Below are positions 1 through 10,794 of a DNA stretch of 64,000 nt, in pieces; the first letter of the stretch is position 1, and every line of letters starts with the position of its first letter. The stretch spans positions 168,166 through 232,165 of the forward strand of contig JADDOH010023735.1 of NCBI GenBank assembly GCA_016648135.1, read 5' to 3'. Below the pieces are notes generated by a model, which was not told the DNA's origin, made no database searches, and saw only the letters and a list, made by a program, of their open reading frames with translations. A program made the translations under genes and the position numbers. This stretch comes from Agrypnia vestita (lineage: Eukaryota > Arthropoda > Insecta > Trichoptera > Phryganeidae).

Positions 1-549
1 CACTCAAAATTTTTCTTATAACTTAGGCATGTTAAGAATTATATAAAAAGAAAGAATAAAGAATTTAAACCAAAGAAAAAGATACTTAATTATTAGCAGA
101 AAAACATAGGCATATTGAAAATAATACAAAAAGAATGAACAAGAGAAAAAGAGACTTAATTATTAAGTAGAAAAAAATTATATATATAAATTATATATAT
201 TATATTTTGGAAAAAAATACAACTAATATTTATCTGATAGAATATTTACCTGTGATATATTAAGATCTAAATAATATAATAATATTTGTCTTATTCTTTT
301 GCTCTATCTGTTCGATGGAAGTTGGCTGACATCACTTTATATTGCGGCCCGGAATAGCTCCTCAGTAGGCTGGCCAAATTATTGTTTCAGGTTTTTCAGC
401 CATGACGTTCTCTGACGTTCTCCTTCTTCCAGGACTTCCAGCTATCTAACACAATATAACAATCTCTCCGTATATAAATAAAAAAATTGATTCTGCCAAC
501 AGAGGGATATTAATTATCAATTAAGATAAATCATAGAAATCTCAAGCCG
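1..549. other. AT-rich stretch without a recognised gene
   Basis: Very AT-rich DNA with a short TATA-type run near 180-205. The part at about 300-440 is richer in GC and may be the worn end of a retroelement, but I cannot place it in a family. No open frame here looks like a gene. Confidence 0.5.
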
Positions 550-875
550 TTTGTATGAGAAACCTGTACGCCAGTCTTTTATAGGGCGGCCCAGGGCTTA
601 CAACCTGTGTGAGCTGGCTTAAGTGATCACTCTACACAATGCAACGTTTACCGGTTCCGTCTGTGTAAGTTTCAAGTAAAAATATAGAGGTATCTTTACC
701 GGCTGCGCAATCTATGTATATTATTTCATGAGGCGGACCACAGATGTCTTTAGCATGGTCCCTTCAAATATATGGAAGGTTGCATTGTGTAAAGTGATCG
801 CTTAAGCCAGCACGTATATGTCACGAGCCCTGGGCCACCCTATAAAGACTTCCATACATATTTCTCATATAAATA
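550..875. repeat. F2 foldback element, copy 1
   Basis: Arms of about 95 bases at 550-645 and 780-875 are inverted copies of each other; both carry the words AGCC(C)TGGG, TGGCTTAAG and GTGTAAAG/TTACAC. The centre is unrelated. Parts of the same sequence recur at 14511-14898 and 35339-35637, so this is a dispersed family. No coding capacity is seen. The transposition mechanism is unknown. Confidence 0.75.
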
Positions 876-1014
876 GCTTCATCTCTCTGGGACTATATAA
901 TTTCTTAATTCCAATAACTCTGTCCATCCGTTTGTACTTTCATTCCATAAAATAATATTAAGAATACATAGAATTAGGCCAATCACATTCGTAATCCAAG
1001 GTTGAGATCATTGT

Positions 1015-1268
1015 ACACTCAACGATAAGAAACATAAACAAACAATATCTACACAACCGCACCCAAACTAATTCGTACAATATATCTTCCCTTTTACTCC
1101 CGTCCCACATTCCCCTCCACCCTCTCCACTCGCTGTTAAAGTAAGTTAAAGTAAATTACTATATTCAGTGGAAAATTTGTAATTGGCATAATTTTAAAAA
1201 CCATTATTTTATACTTGTTAAGATGTTGATCTGCTGTTAATTTTCCCCAAAATAAAATAAATAAATAA
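1015..1268 (+). mobile_element. Non-LTR retrotransposon 3' tail (family C)
   Basis: Near-identical to 28740-29010 over the last coding words and the 3' UTR, and ends in a simple AAAT repeat (AAATAAATAAAT), as expected of a 5'-truncated LINE. Reverse-orientation pieces of the same tail occur at 47312-47398 and 48870-48975. Confidence 0.75.
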
Positions 1269-1436
1269 ATATAATTTTAGTAATTTGTAACCCCCCTCTC
1301 CCCCACGTCAGCAAAAGTAAACAAAGCTCTCACTCCCCCTCCTGTGCTTACGTAAACATTGGTATATATTTTTTAAATTCTGTTCGGACTTCTTTATTAT
1401 CATGTGCAGCAGTTGTCAGGTCTAGAAATAAGGAAT

Positions 1437-1745
1437 TTATTTATTTATTTATTTGTTTATGCCCATTAGGTATAGGCTTTTACATAAAGAATATAATATA
1501 AATTTCAAAATGCACATACATTAAACGATATCTGTATAGCACCAAAACATGAGTATAAAAATTAAAATATTAAGTAAAGAGCAGCAATGCGTATAGGCTT
1601 TACATAAAAAATATATCATAAAATTAAAAAGAACATACTTTAAACAATATTAGTTATAAGTAGAAAAAATATAAAAAGTATCAGGAATTGCACCAAAACA
1701 TGAGTATAGAAATTAAAAATATAAAGTACAGAGCAGCGATGTGTA
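1437..1745 (-). repeat. LINE-like tail with a diverged tandem duplication
   Basis: Starts with TTTA repeats, the reverse complement of an AAAT tail, so it is probably a LINE end in minus orientation. It then holds two diverged tandem copies of a unit of about 125-145 bases, at 1472-1596 and 1597-1744. Both contain TAGGCTTT(T)ACATAAA, CACCAAAACATGAGTAT and AGAGCAGC. No coding frame remains. Confidence 0.6.
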
Positions 1746-2514
1746 TGAAAAATGTATATTACCCACCATTACATGTATATATTAACAGTTGAAGTCAGTA
1801 ACGAAACAGTATTTTAAACTTTACTTTCTCCAGACTGTCGTCGAAAATGTCAACCATACAACCATATTCATTACCAGTCCCCAATATTCTGTGTATCACA
1901 GAATTTGATTGATAATTAGTACTGCAATTATGGAAATGGAAAGTGACAATTCGTCGAGTTCTATGTATCGAAGGGATATTATAATCGATACATGCTATAA
2001 GACTATAAAGTGTTGATATTTTTTTTATGTCGAAAGTTAACGTTTACTAACGCAACACTAAGAAATATTTCTCTTCCGTCTGCAGAAAAACACTTGGAAA
2101 ACTACCGTTATGTTTGCGTTAACCGCTTACTACTTGCTGCAAAACACTTGGGTGAGTGCGGTGTAAGCGTATAATTTGAAGACAAACTCGGCACGCGAGT
2201 TTGTTCTGTTTTGTGTAAACTGGCCCCGCTATTGTTTTCATTTCTGCTAACAAAGCACACGCGCACCGAAATTACAACACCGTTCCGCATTACCCTCCGT
2301 GCTCTGCTCGAAACTTTCTTTTGTTCCCGAAACAATTGTGTCTACAACAATGAAATTGTTTTCCGAATTTTTTCATTTTCGTTTCAATATGTTTATATAT
2401 TTTTTTTTTGAATTTCGGAATGTATTTTTCCCGCAAGATTAAAAATTATATAGTTTTTATTTTTCGCAATGCAAAAGAAAATCTGGACATTTTATTTTTG
2501 TTCAAATATGTATG
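1746..2514. other. Unrecognised AT-rich interval
   Basis: Short antiparallel open frames around 2108-2411 look like chance. There is no splice context, no recognised domain and no repeat partner that I can see in the window. Confidence 0.4.
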
Positions 2515-2516
2515 TA

Positions 2517-3042
2517 CAGGGTGTACCAGAGCTAGCAGCAGAAACTTGGCCGGTAGATTCTTGACTATGTTACTGCCTAAGTCTAAAATTTTCAAGCAAC
2601 CATGGCCTAATAATATCAATACTTATGGAGATATGCAATATTAAAGTTTGCATTTTTTTTTTCAATATTTCTGATTTATTTTTTGCAAAAATTAATTAAC
2701 TAATTAACAAACTAAATAACTATCAGTACAGTAACTTATGTATATTATGAATAAGTGTAATAAAATGATTAAAACCTTGCAAAAATTGAAAAATGTTTTT
2801 TTTTTACAAGGTTTTTATCATTTTATTCGGCTTGTACGAAAGCGAATGAATTTTTCATAATTGACATAAGTTACTGTAATGATAGTTCAACTTTTTGCAA
2901 AAAATAAGTCAGAAATATTTTAAAAAAATGCAGTCTTTGACAATGTATATCTCCATAATTATTGATATTTAGATCATGGTTGCTTGAAAATTTTAGACTC
3001 ATAACATAGCCAAGTTTCTGCTGCTAGCTCTGGTACACAATG
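2517..3042. mobile_element. M1 foldback MITE, copy 1
   Basis: The element begins CAGGGTGTACCAGAGCTAG after TA and ends with the inverted match CTAGCTCTGGTACACAATG. The whole body folds on itself: words such as GGAGATATGCAATAT, TTTTTTGCAAAAA and TGATAAAACCTTGTAAA recur inverted around a centre near 2790. It has no ORF. The TA duplication is clear only on the left; other family copies show TA on both sides. The type member of the commonest repeat in this window. Confidence 0.9.
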
Positions 3043-3669
3043 TTGAAGTTGAAAAAGTTATTTAGAATTATTCATGCAAAACACAAATTTAATATTCTAT
3101 AACTTTATTAGTTTTTTGCGATTTGTTCAATTTTAAATACTAATTACTAATTAATTTTAAATATTAATTAAAATTATAATTAAATTTTAATTACCGTTCG
3201 TTGAAAAAAAAAAGGGAAACTTTTCCATTCAGTTAGTGTCTCATTAAAAATGAAACATTAAACTATCGTCATTTTCTATATTGTGTGTTTGTTGAATTGA
3301 TGCGGGCGCTTGGTTCTGTAATCGCCCCCGGTACACAATAGAGCATCATGTTTGTTCCAATACATTCTCAGCCCCAACTGTGTACCGAAGTGTACTTGGC
3401 AGAAACTTGTTGAAAGTTTCTATTGTATTCTCTGTAAAATCGATGCGCCGCCCGCCTGTACTAAGAGCATTATGCAAGTCATTTAAGGGGTTTACACCAT
3501 CTTGACATTTTCGAAAAATCTTAAATAATTTGAGTCATCCTTATTCGAAAATTCCAAAAATTGGCTGAGTTGTATCAATTTGACGCTAGCTTCAATGTAG
3601 AAGCGGCTACATTGGCTTCGCCTGCCACAGCGTATAAATTTAAAACTCTGATGGTGCACAAAAGTTGTC
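3043..3669. other. Unrecognised interval
   Basis: AT-rich with a moderately GC-rich segment at about 3295-3480. No gene, repeat partner or structured RNA recognised. Confidence 0.4.
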
Positions 3670-3901
3670 AAAGAAATGCACCACAATATTTTTTGGACAG
3701 TATCACTGGAAGGTGGCTCATCCTGCGATCAGCTAAATCGGAGGCTCTCTGCAAGCCGGTAGTACCAAGGAGACCTGGAGCCACCAAGTTTGCGGAATGT
3801 GCTTTCAGCATTGTGGGCCCCAGCTATTGCGATCCACTGAGAATCGAGAAGTATTTAATAAGAGTCTAAAAACTCACTGTTTCAAGATGTCTTATTTGTA
3901 A
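3670..3901 (+). pseudogene. Non-LTR retrotransposon, C-terminal reverse transcriptase fragment
   Basis: The frame reads AFSIVGPSY preceded by LRSAKSEAL and PRRPGATKFAE. This matches the conserved LINE reverse-transcriptase terminus, which has the layout RSLRS...P.TR..GDRAFSV.APRLWN. A change of frame then gives FNKSLKTHCF and a stop near 3899, matching the usual FKSRLKTHLF ending. It is a broken, 5'-truncated copy of a CR1/L2/Jockey-like element; the exact clade is not resolved. The frame open from 3561 is not a separate gene. Confidence 0.7.
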
Positions 3902-5357
3902 AGCGCCCTTGAAGCGTCTCTTACGCAAAGACGGCACAGTAAAAATTATCATAACCATAGCATGGTAGGTGCGTTTTTAAATGAATTACATTATTGTGTT
4001 GCGTTTTTCTCCAAACTCCCTTTTTTGGAATTTCGGAGGCGATATCTCAAAAACCATAAGACCGATTTTGTTCAAAATTTACACACCTCGCTAATCACAT
4101 TATCTAGCATGTGGCGTATGATTTTTTTTGGTTGAATGAGCCGTTTATAATGAATTTCAAAAGATGGTTCGCGAATTCTGTGAAATTATTATTGGGACAT
4201 CTTAAATGTTCTAATATTAAAGTTACATGCCATTTTATGTATTCAAAAAATGCCGAAAATATGGTGGTATCGAAACGGGTACATGTAAAGTTATTCCAAG
4301 TGATTTATACAAAGTTTATGGTAAATTAAAAATAATGATTATATTCAACCACAAGGTTAACGCTATAAACACTAAAAATATTTATTTCAGTAATGTTAAC
4401 AGGATATTTTGCATAACAGCAAGAAATAATAAATTATTAGTTGACTAATTATAAAGATTTACAACATAAAATCGGACATAGAGAACTAAACGATATGGAC
4501 AGAAAACAGCCGCAAGATATGTGTGGTGTTTTCAACCAACCTCGCCGGTCTCGTGTGTTGAAGTGCTCTTCTAGTCCTCCGCCAGGAAATTCCGGATCTT
4601 GAAATCAAATACCGGAATATCTTCCAGTCGGGGATGGAAGACGTGGTCACATCCATGCGTCTTCCGTCCCTTTTTACATGGTTGACGACCTTTTTAACTC
4701 AATGGTCAAAAAAATAAATATTATAATTTTGAAATAAAAACAAAAAAATTCTAAATCTTTGTTGATATTCCTGATTTTAGATATTTAATCAAGACACAAC
4801 GTATTTATGACACAAAATGCAGTTGCCTTGATTAAATAGTTAAAATCTGAAATCTAGAATAAGTTTTTGATTTTTTAAATATTAATTTTACAATTTTAAT
4901 TTAACAATAATGTCTATTCCTTTAATTTTTTAATGAAAAAAGTTATCAATTATCTAAAAAGGGTTGAAAAACACATAAAAATAAAATATTATAAAAAACA
5001 GTGTTTTTTAAAATTGTATGTAAACAAACTGAAAGATTTTGCAATAATTCTAATAAATTTAGGATAATCGTTTACTATAAAATATTATTGTAAAAAAATA
5101 CATCTCATGAGGCCATTCAGGCATAAAATGCCCACAAAGTGGAGCAATTTTCTTCATTTATAAAGCATCGAAGATTTGGTAATTTATTAATCAGTTATAT
5201 AATTTAGGTAGTTTGTGTCATTTTAACAAGATATCTGTATTTATAATATGTGTAACCTGATGAATATATTTTAAAGGAGATATATTTCTATATACAAATG
5301 TGATAACAAACACAAGAGAAGATATGCTCACTGCCGGACGATCACGTTAATTAGTGA
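3902..5357. other. Unrecognised AT-rich interval with one GC-rich patch
   Basis: No gene seen. About 4505-4690 is clearly richer in GC and contains a 12-bp hairpin (GGATGGAAGACG and CGTCTTCCGTCC, about 4632-4672). An imperfect inverted repeat lies near 4770-4865. Both may be remains of an unidentified element. Confidence 0.4.
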
Positions 5358-6257
5358 TTGTTTGGCCCGAATACAGAGCCAACGCTCAACAATTCAATGG
5401 CTAAAGTACGTTTCAAAAGCGCAACTTGCAGTGCAAATTACACTCACCCTCACCCCCAACCCAGCTACGTATCGACTCCGCCCTCGGGCCTTGGTGTGCC
5501 TGTGCCATGGAGCGCCTGTTATTGTTCCGGCATTTGCCTTACAGCGGAGGGAACCATGGAAAACCTCCACTGGAACAAGGTGAAAATGAAGTGAAGTCAA
5601 TGGAGTGTGATAAATGAAACGAATGGTCGGATGAAAGAGAACAGGTCGAATGACAGGGAGTGAGTCAAACGATATTGCAAGACTAAAAGAAAACAAAAAG
5701 ATGGATGACATGTAAACAGTCGCCAGGTTTGGTTAGCTTAGGTTAGGTTAGGGTTGGGCCTTGTGAATCCAATGGGTCTATGAATAAACTCATTTATAAA
5801 CATAGAAAAATAAACATACAAGTTCATTATGACTATTTTAAAACTCCCTGTATTAGTCGCTTCCTTCAACATTTTGCCGCAAATATTTTCATTTCAATGA
5901 AGGAAAATGATGTTTCTTGTAAATATAAAGTGTTTATAAAATTAAATTTTAATGTTTACTAATCATATTCTGTGTTTGTTTTTGAAAAAACCTGTCTTGG
6001 AAGATAAAAATGATATCTGCTACTTAGCGTTATTTTTGTCCCCATTTGGCTCGCTTCGTGTTAGTGTTTGTGAATGTGTGTGTGTGTATCTGTTTACATT
6101 AAGCACAGGAAAATATTTTGAGGCACAAATATACATGTGATGTCATTTAATAGCCTGTATTTTGTGTCTGGTTTTTCAATCAAGGTTTAATGTCTAGCGA
6201 TAGTAATAATGTCATTTCAAAAATGTATACATTTTTAGAACGTTTAAGTGTAGGACC
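5358..6257. other. Unrecognised interval
   Basis: Several overlapping short open frames in different phases at 5358-5711 reflect a stop-poor, GC-richer patch rather than a gene. No domain or splice pattern is recognisable. A short telomere-like run lies within it at 5731-5755. Confidence 0.4.
5731..5755 (+). repeat. Short TTAGG-like run
   Basis: Reads GGTTAGC then TTAGG, TTAGG, TTAGGG. TTAGG is the ancestral arthropod telomere unit, so this short interstitial run fits an insect genome. It is too short to mark a telomere. Confidence 0.5.
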
Positions 6258-6382
6258 TGAATTCATAGTCAATACTTAGATGATTTAAAGGTTAAGGTAC
6301 ATCTTAAAAGCGTAACTTTCAGTACAAAATAACACTTTTAAGGCATACCTTAACCTTTAAATCAACTATTGACTCTGAATTT
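6258..6382. repeat. 125-bp hairpin-forming inverted repeat
   Basis: Arms 6258-6318 and 6323-6382 pair over most of their length (for example GATTTAAAGGTTAAGGTA against TACCTTAACCTTTAAATC) with almost no loop. The size fits a miniature foldback element or a long precursor hairpin. A diverged one-arm relative may occur near 5395-5430. Confidence 0.7.
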
Positions 6383-6819
6383 GAACCCGAGACTGATGCA
6401 AATGTTCTTATCTTAAGTTGGACATTATTTATTGTCAGTTTTTCAAATAGTCATTGTATAGGGTGTCTCATAGCTAGTAGCAAAAACTTTACGGGAGGAT
6501 TTATGCATTGATAATGAGTCGAAAATGTTATCAATAATTATGGAGATATGCAATATCAAATTTTGCATTTTTTTTTTCAATATTTGACATATTTTTTGCA
6601 AAAAGTTGAATTATCACTACGCAGTAACTTGTACTTGATTATGAAAAACTTAGTTGTATAATTCATACAGCTCAAATAAAATAAAAACCTTGTAAAAAAT
6701 TATTTTTTCCATTTTTGCAAGGTTTTTATAATTTTATTTGACTTGTGAATGGACGAAAACGAATAAATTTTTATAATCAATATAAGTTCCTGTAATGACA
6801 ATTCAACTTTTTGTAAAAA

Positions 6820-7323
6820 TCAATATATTTATATAAAAAGAAACCCGTGTTTCCCTACCCGCCAAGTTTTCTCCACAACCAGCCACAACCTCCCACCGGT
6901 TGTTATGGTGGTGGACAGCCCTTGCTGTCACATCGAAAATATGCGAGTTTGGTGGGGGTGGCTGTGCGTGGGTGGAAGTGGGCGATGAAAATGTGCTTTC
7001 TAGCACATTGTTTTGTTATGGGAAGGCCGCAAATACTTCAGATTGTTTCAAAATAGGCGCGCTGACCGTGTCGGTCAGTCTAGAAGGTTCTGGAAAAACC
7101 TGCTCTAGAAAGTTCTGGAAGGAGAAAGTTCTAGAAAATTCCTGAAAGTAGTATAAGGTTCTATGAGTGGCGGAATGTGTCGGTGTGTCTAGAAGGTTCC
7201 CGTACATTTGAATTTCTTGAAAGTTCTGGAAGGAGAATGTTCTAGAAGGTTCACGAAAGTTCTATGACGATCTAAACAGTGTTCTAAAAATCTACGCGTG
7301 CGAAGCCGCGCGGGCACCGATAG
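6820..7323 (+). mobile_element. Non-autonomous Helitron inserted in M1
   Basis: The left end TCAATATATTTATATAAAAA resembles the TCTATACTAATATATAAAG start of the second Helitron at 37150. The right end has a GC-rich hairpin (GTGC...GCAC) followed by CCGATAG and a host T, close to the canonical hairpin-CTRR-T terminus. Insertion is exactly between A and T of the M1 host sequence, with no duplication, as rolling-circle elements do. No Rep/helicase ORF is present. The 3' half is a tandem duplication with a period of about 110 bases, packed with heat-shock-element pentamers. Confidence 0.85.
7083..7262. promoter_or_regulatory. Dense heat shock element array
   Basis: Alternating GAA and TTC triplets spaced every 5 bases form six in-phase runs: 7083-7095 (3 units), 7108-7120 (3), 7124-7146 (5), 7192-7199 (2), 7214-7231 (4) and 7235-7262 (6). 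That is 23 pentamers. Three or more alternating nGAAn units are the established binding site of trimeric heat shock factor. The array is inside a Helitron, with no recognised gene next to it. Activity is inferred from motif geometry only. Confidence 0.75.
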
Positions 7324-7571
7324 TAATTCATAAATATTGAGATAAAAAATGCAAAATTTGATGTTGCATGTCTTCATAACTATTATTAGGTCACGGTTGC
7401 TTGAACATTTCGAACTCATTATCAAGATAGGAGTCCGCTACTAGCTATGAAACACCGTGTATATTTTTTAACTAGGTATGGTATGTTGACATCTACCTTA
7501 CACAGCGAAATATGACACCTAAAGGAAGTGATGGAGTTTTATTGCCTTTTTTTGCAAGTAACAAAAAGTAA

Positions 7572-7905
7572 GACAAAGATGTAAAATTAGACAAAATACA
7601 CGAAAAACATCAACACAACACTAGAATGGCTCAAAACTATCACATAACACACGCCAAAACAAAAACAGGACAATCCCGACTAATTTGCAACGGACTAAAA
7701 CTATACAATGACCTGCCACAACAGACCAAACAACTGACCACTGACAAATTCAAAACAGATGTGACAAAAATATTAAAACTCAGCCAACTATAAAAAAATT
7801 ACTTTGTATCTAAATTATATTATTATATTTTCTTATATTGAATCATGTAAAAATGTTACCCATAAACCTCTTAGGTTTCCATTACCTTTTAAATAAAAAA
7901 AAAAC
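7572..7905 (+). pseudogene. Non-LTR retrotransposon 3' end (family A)
   Basis: An open frame from 7572 to the stop at 7791-7793 encodes ...GQSRLICNGLKLYNDLP... FKTDVTKILKLSQL. This is the terminal layout of LINE reverse transcriptases (short basic stretch, LYN.LP, then F...L). A roughly 100-base 3' UTR follows and ends in a run of A near 7905. The copy is 5'-truncated and dead. Confidence 0.75.
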
Positions 7906-8334
7906 GTAAAATATGTTAATACCTGTCCTGCACTTGTATGCTAGTCGAGCTATATGCGTATTAACACCCTTCCACAGAAGAAATGTAAAATTTTATAATT
8001 CTTACATTTCGACATTGGTTGTAAAACCTGGCCCCGAAGCCACTGGGTCACCCAAAAACGTGCGTATTTCTGGTGTAATGGTTAATACCTCGGAGACGAT
8101 GACAGTGTGTTGTGGTGATCATGATCAGGGTGTTGAGTCAGGCAGTTTATAAATAATGCGGAGTCATCGCGCTGTTGTGTTTTAAATACATTTACAATGA
8201 AATTTTACACATTGTTTTTTTTTTTTGTATAGCTCGCCAGCATAATAAACAATGATGTTTGCTTTACTTAACATTTTTTCTTAATTGGATTGAATTTATT
8301 GTGTTCCCTTGTCATTTTTATTTACTTATTTATT
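7906..8334. other. Unrecognised interval
   Basis: AT-rich with a 79-codon open frame at 7913-8152 that has no recognisable features. No repeat partner seen in the window. Confidence 0.35.
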
Positions 8335-8890
8335 TTATTTATACGGTTTACACCTATTACAATAAAATAAGAAACTTATATATATCTAGATAACAGTGCA
8401 CATTATAAATGTGAATAATATCTGCTTACATGATCTTTTAAAAATGTATCCATATACATACATACGTCCTTATGAAATTTATAAAACAATATCTATTCGT
8501 ACGAGTACATGAATCACAAATTAAGTAAAGACAATTATAACGTGTATATCAGTAAGAACAAGACATGTATTCATATATGTATTAACAAAGTTTAATCAAA
8601 TAAATCAACGGTAAAGTGTTCGTTGAGGAGATTTCGGTAACGACTTAAGTTAATGTTGAGAATATCTGCAATTTGTGCGTACTCGTTTCCTAGGATGGAA
8701 AGTCTGTTGATCGTGGAGTACTTTTGGTGAGATGTGTTGCTTTTGTTGCAGTGAAAGAATGCTTGTGAACGGGTATTTCTGGCCGGTATATGAAAAGATT
8801 TGGATTATAAGAGTTCCGGAGAATCCAAGTTATAAGAATTGTCGCTAGTTCTGCTACTCTTATTCAATTGTGGTTGTTTAATCAGTAGTA
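8335..8890 (-). pseudogene. Non-LTR retrotransposon 3' end in minus orientation
   Basis: Reading the minus strand from about 8880, the frame gives FHIPARNTRSQAFFHCNKS, then RLSILGNEYAQIADILN and ends at a TAA near 8595. This matches the end of a LINE reverse transcriptase. Sequence from 8595 down to 8335 is its 3' UTR, ending in TATTT-type repeats. One internal stop is present in the coding part. Truncated and inactive. Confidence 0.6.
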
Positions 8891-9018
8891 AGTGTTGTGG
8901 TTAAGAAAAAAGCATAGATTTTTTTTTTTCATCAATGAGACAACCTGTTTTCGTAAAAATTTGCGATCAAACAACCTAAGAGGTAACAACATCTTGAGGC
9001 AATATTTTATTATTATTT

Positions 9019-9190
9019 TATAAAAGCAAAGGCAGCAATATCTAAAAATTAAAAAAAAGTGTTTTGAAGATTACTAATTGAGAGTGCACTGAATTATAGA
9101 TTTTATCTATCTATTTTCTATAAAATCATGAAGTCAGTACATTCAAAGTTAATAATCCTCAACGGCTGTATGCCTTTGCTTTTATACCCC
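9019..9190. mobile_element. M3 MITE, short copy
   Basis: Left end TATAAAAGCAAAGGCAGCAATA and right end TTGCTTTTATACCCC are inverted copies of the ends of the 560-bp element at 52623-53182. Only 172 bp, so most of the interior is deleted. Confidence 0.65.
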
Positions 9191-10252
9191 ACATTTGTAT
9201 ATTTTGCCTGACCTTAACACATCAGATTCTTCTAGTGAGACAAGAATAGTACAATAATAACTGCGTACAAATTAGTATAGTATTAAATAAATAAAATAAA
9301 ATTATCACAGTGCAGTTTGTGCATCGTTCTGGAGTGCGTTCCGACATAGTTAACGCATTACCGAGGCACCGAATCGAGCCGATTGCACGAATCTGGACTC
9401 ATTCAGGTCGTAAACCACGTTTATCTCTCTGTAAGGTACTGAGCAGTGTGAACGTGATTTATTACTCTACTTGTATACTGTCACACCTTCAGATAACCCG
9501 TGTTGTGCGTAAATACTAGCCGAAGTGGTATTGGTTGCAGCACTGAACAGTTTTATCTGTGCACTTGATGGTGTGACACGCTTGCGCAATCTTACACCTC
9601 TATCTGCACCAATACCGACAGGACAGAAATACCTCCCATTGGACACACCCAATCCATTCGCCGTTAACTACGTCTTACACAACTTTGATGCGGTTTTATC
9701 TCAGGGGAGCTCAACCTAAAGATTACTATTAAATCATTTTATGCATGTAAACAATTTTTTGTTTATATTTTGAAGAAACCAAATTTTATGGAGAAGTTGC
9801 GATTTTAAACCGTGGTGGTTGTATGACAGTTTAGTCAATTAGAAAGATGCATGCCGAAAACCTATCTATATTGTTTTTAATATAAACTATATGTTTGTGA
9901 TATTTTTTAATTTTTTAACGTAGAATATGTTTATTGATTGTGTACCCCAGTAAATTTATCAGACAAACTATGACAAAAATAACATATAAAAAAAAATACA
10001 AATATTTTTGTATACTATAACTTTTACATAATCTTTTATTTTCATATTTACTTAAATATTTTTGAAATTAAATGGTTTTTTGAGGCACTGAGTGTTGATT
10101 CCGATACCTGCTCAAATGTGCTGTTATTCTGCTATTCTCCTTATAGGGTATCCAATCACATAAGTGTTTAGTGATTTATATTTGTGATATACTTTAATGT
10201 TCATACATTTTTTAATTTATACACTATATATTTTAAAAAATTTAAAAATGTA
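9191..10252. other. Unrecognised interval with a stop-poor patch
   Basis: The stretch 9310-9720 has balanced base composition and two successive open frames of 69 and 64 codons, but no recognisable domain, splice site or repeat partner. The remainder is AT-rich with nothing seen. Confidence 0.4.
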
Positions 10253-10720
10253 CAGAGCTAGTCCACAATACTTGACGGGTGGATTCCTCGCTTGAAAATG
10301 AGTCGAAAATGTTCAAGCAAATATTACATCGTATCAATAGTTATGGAGATATTTGACCTCAAAGTTTGCATTTTTTTTCTCAATATTTCTGACTTATTTT
10401 TTGCAAAACTTTGGACTATCATTACTGTAACTTATATCTGATATGTAAAATTCATTCCATTTAATACCAATTGGAAACCTGATTTTTTAGTTTTTAAATT
10501 TTGTTTAACTTTTATTGAAACGAATGAATTTTTCGTAATTGATATAAGCTACTGTAATGATACTTCAATGTTTTGTAAAAAATAAGTCAAAATATTGAAA
10601 AAATGCAAACTTTGATATTGCTTAACTCCATAACTATTGATATTAGGTCATGTTTGCTTGAACATTTTTGACTCATAATCACGGCAGGAAAGTGTTGTGG
10701 ACTAGCTCTGTTACACCCTG
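10253..10720. mobile_element. M1 foldback MITE, copy 3
   Basis: Begins CAGAGCTAGTCCACAATACTT after TA and ends GACTAGCTCTGTTACACCCTG before TA. The left tip lacks about ten bases (GGTGTAACA) compared with the right. The body shows the family foldback with TATGGAGATAT and its inverse. Confidence 0.85.
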
Positions 10721-10794
10721 TATATAAATACATACACAAAACACGTGTAATCAACATTTTTACTGTTTTTGGTATACTTTATATTTTATACATT

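Larger units (their letters stand above)
6459..7459. mobile_element. M1 foldback MITE, copy 2, split by a Helitron
   Basis: The left end TAGGGTGTCTCATAGCTAG follows TA, and the right end CTAGCTATGAAACACCGTG precedes TA, so both TA duplications are kept. The body is interrupted at 6820-7323. Removing that insert joins TTGTAAAAA to TAATTCATAAATATTGAG, which matches the uninterrupted family sequence. Confidence 0.9.

Noticed and set aside
3561..3869. A 102-codon open frame that could be taken for a gene
   Set aside because: Its second half matches the end of LINE reverse transcriptases and needs a frame change to continue; it is retroelement debris.
5358..5711. Four overlapping open frames of 63-105 codons on both strands
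   Set aside because: They conflict in frame and strand, lack any domain, and reflect a local shortage of AT-rich stops.
7083..7262. Reading the GAA/TTC array as a simple microsatellite
   Set aside because: The triplets alternate at exact 5-bp spacing with variable fillers, which a microsatellite would not produce.
9310..9719. Two consecutive open frames resembling a small two-exon gene
   Set aside because: No splice signals, no recognisable protein features, no conserved motif; kept only as an unexplained stop-poor patch.
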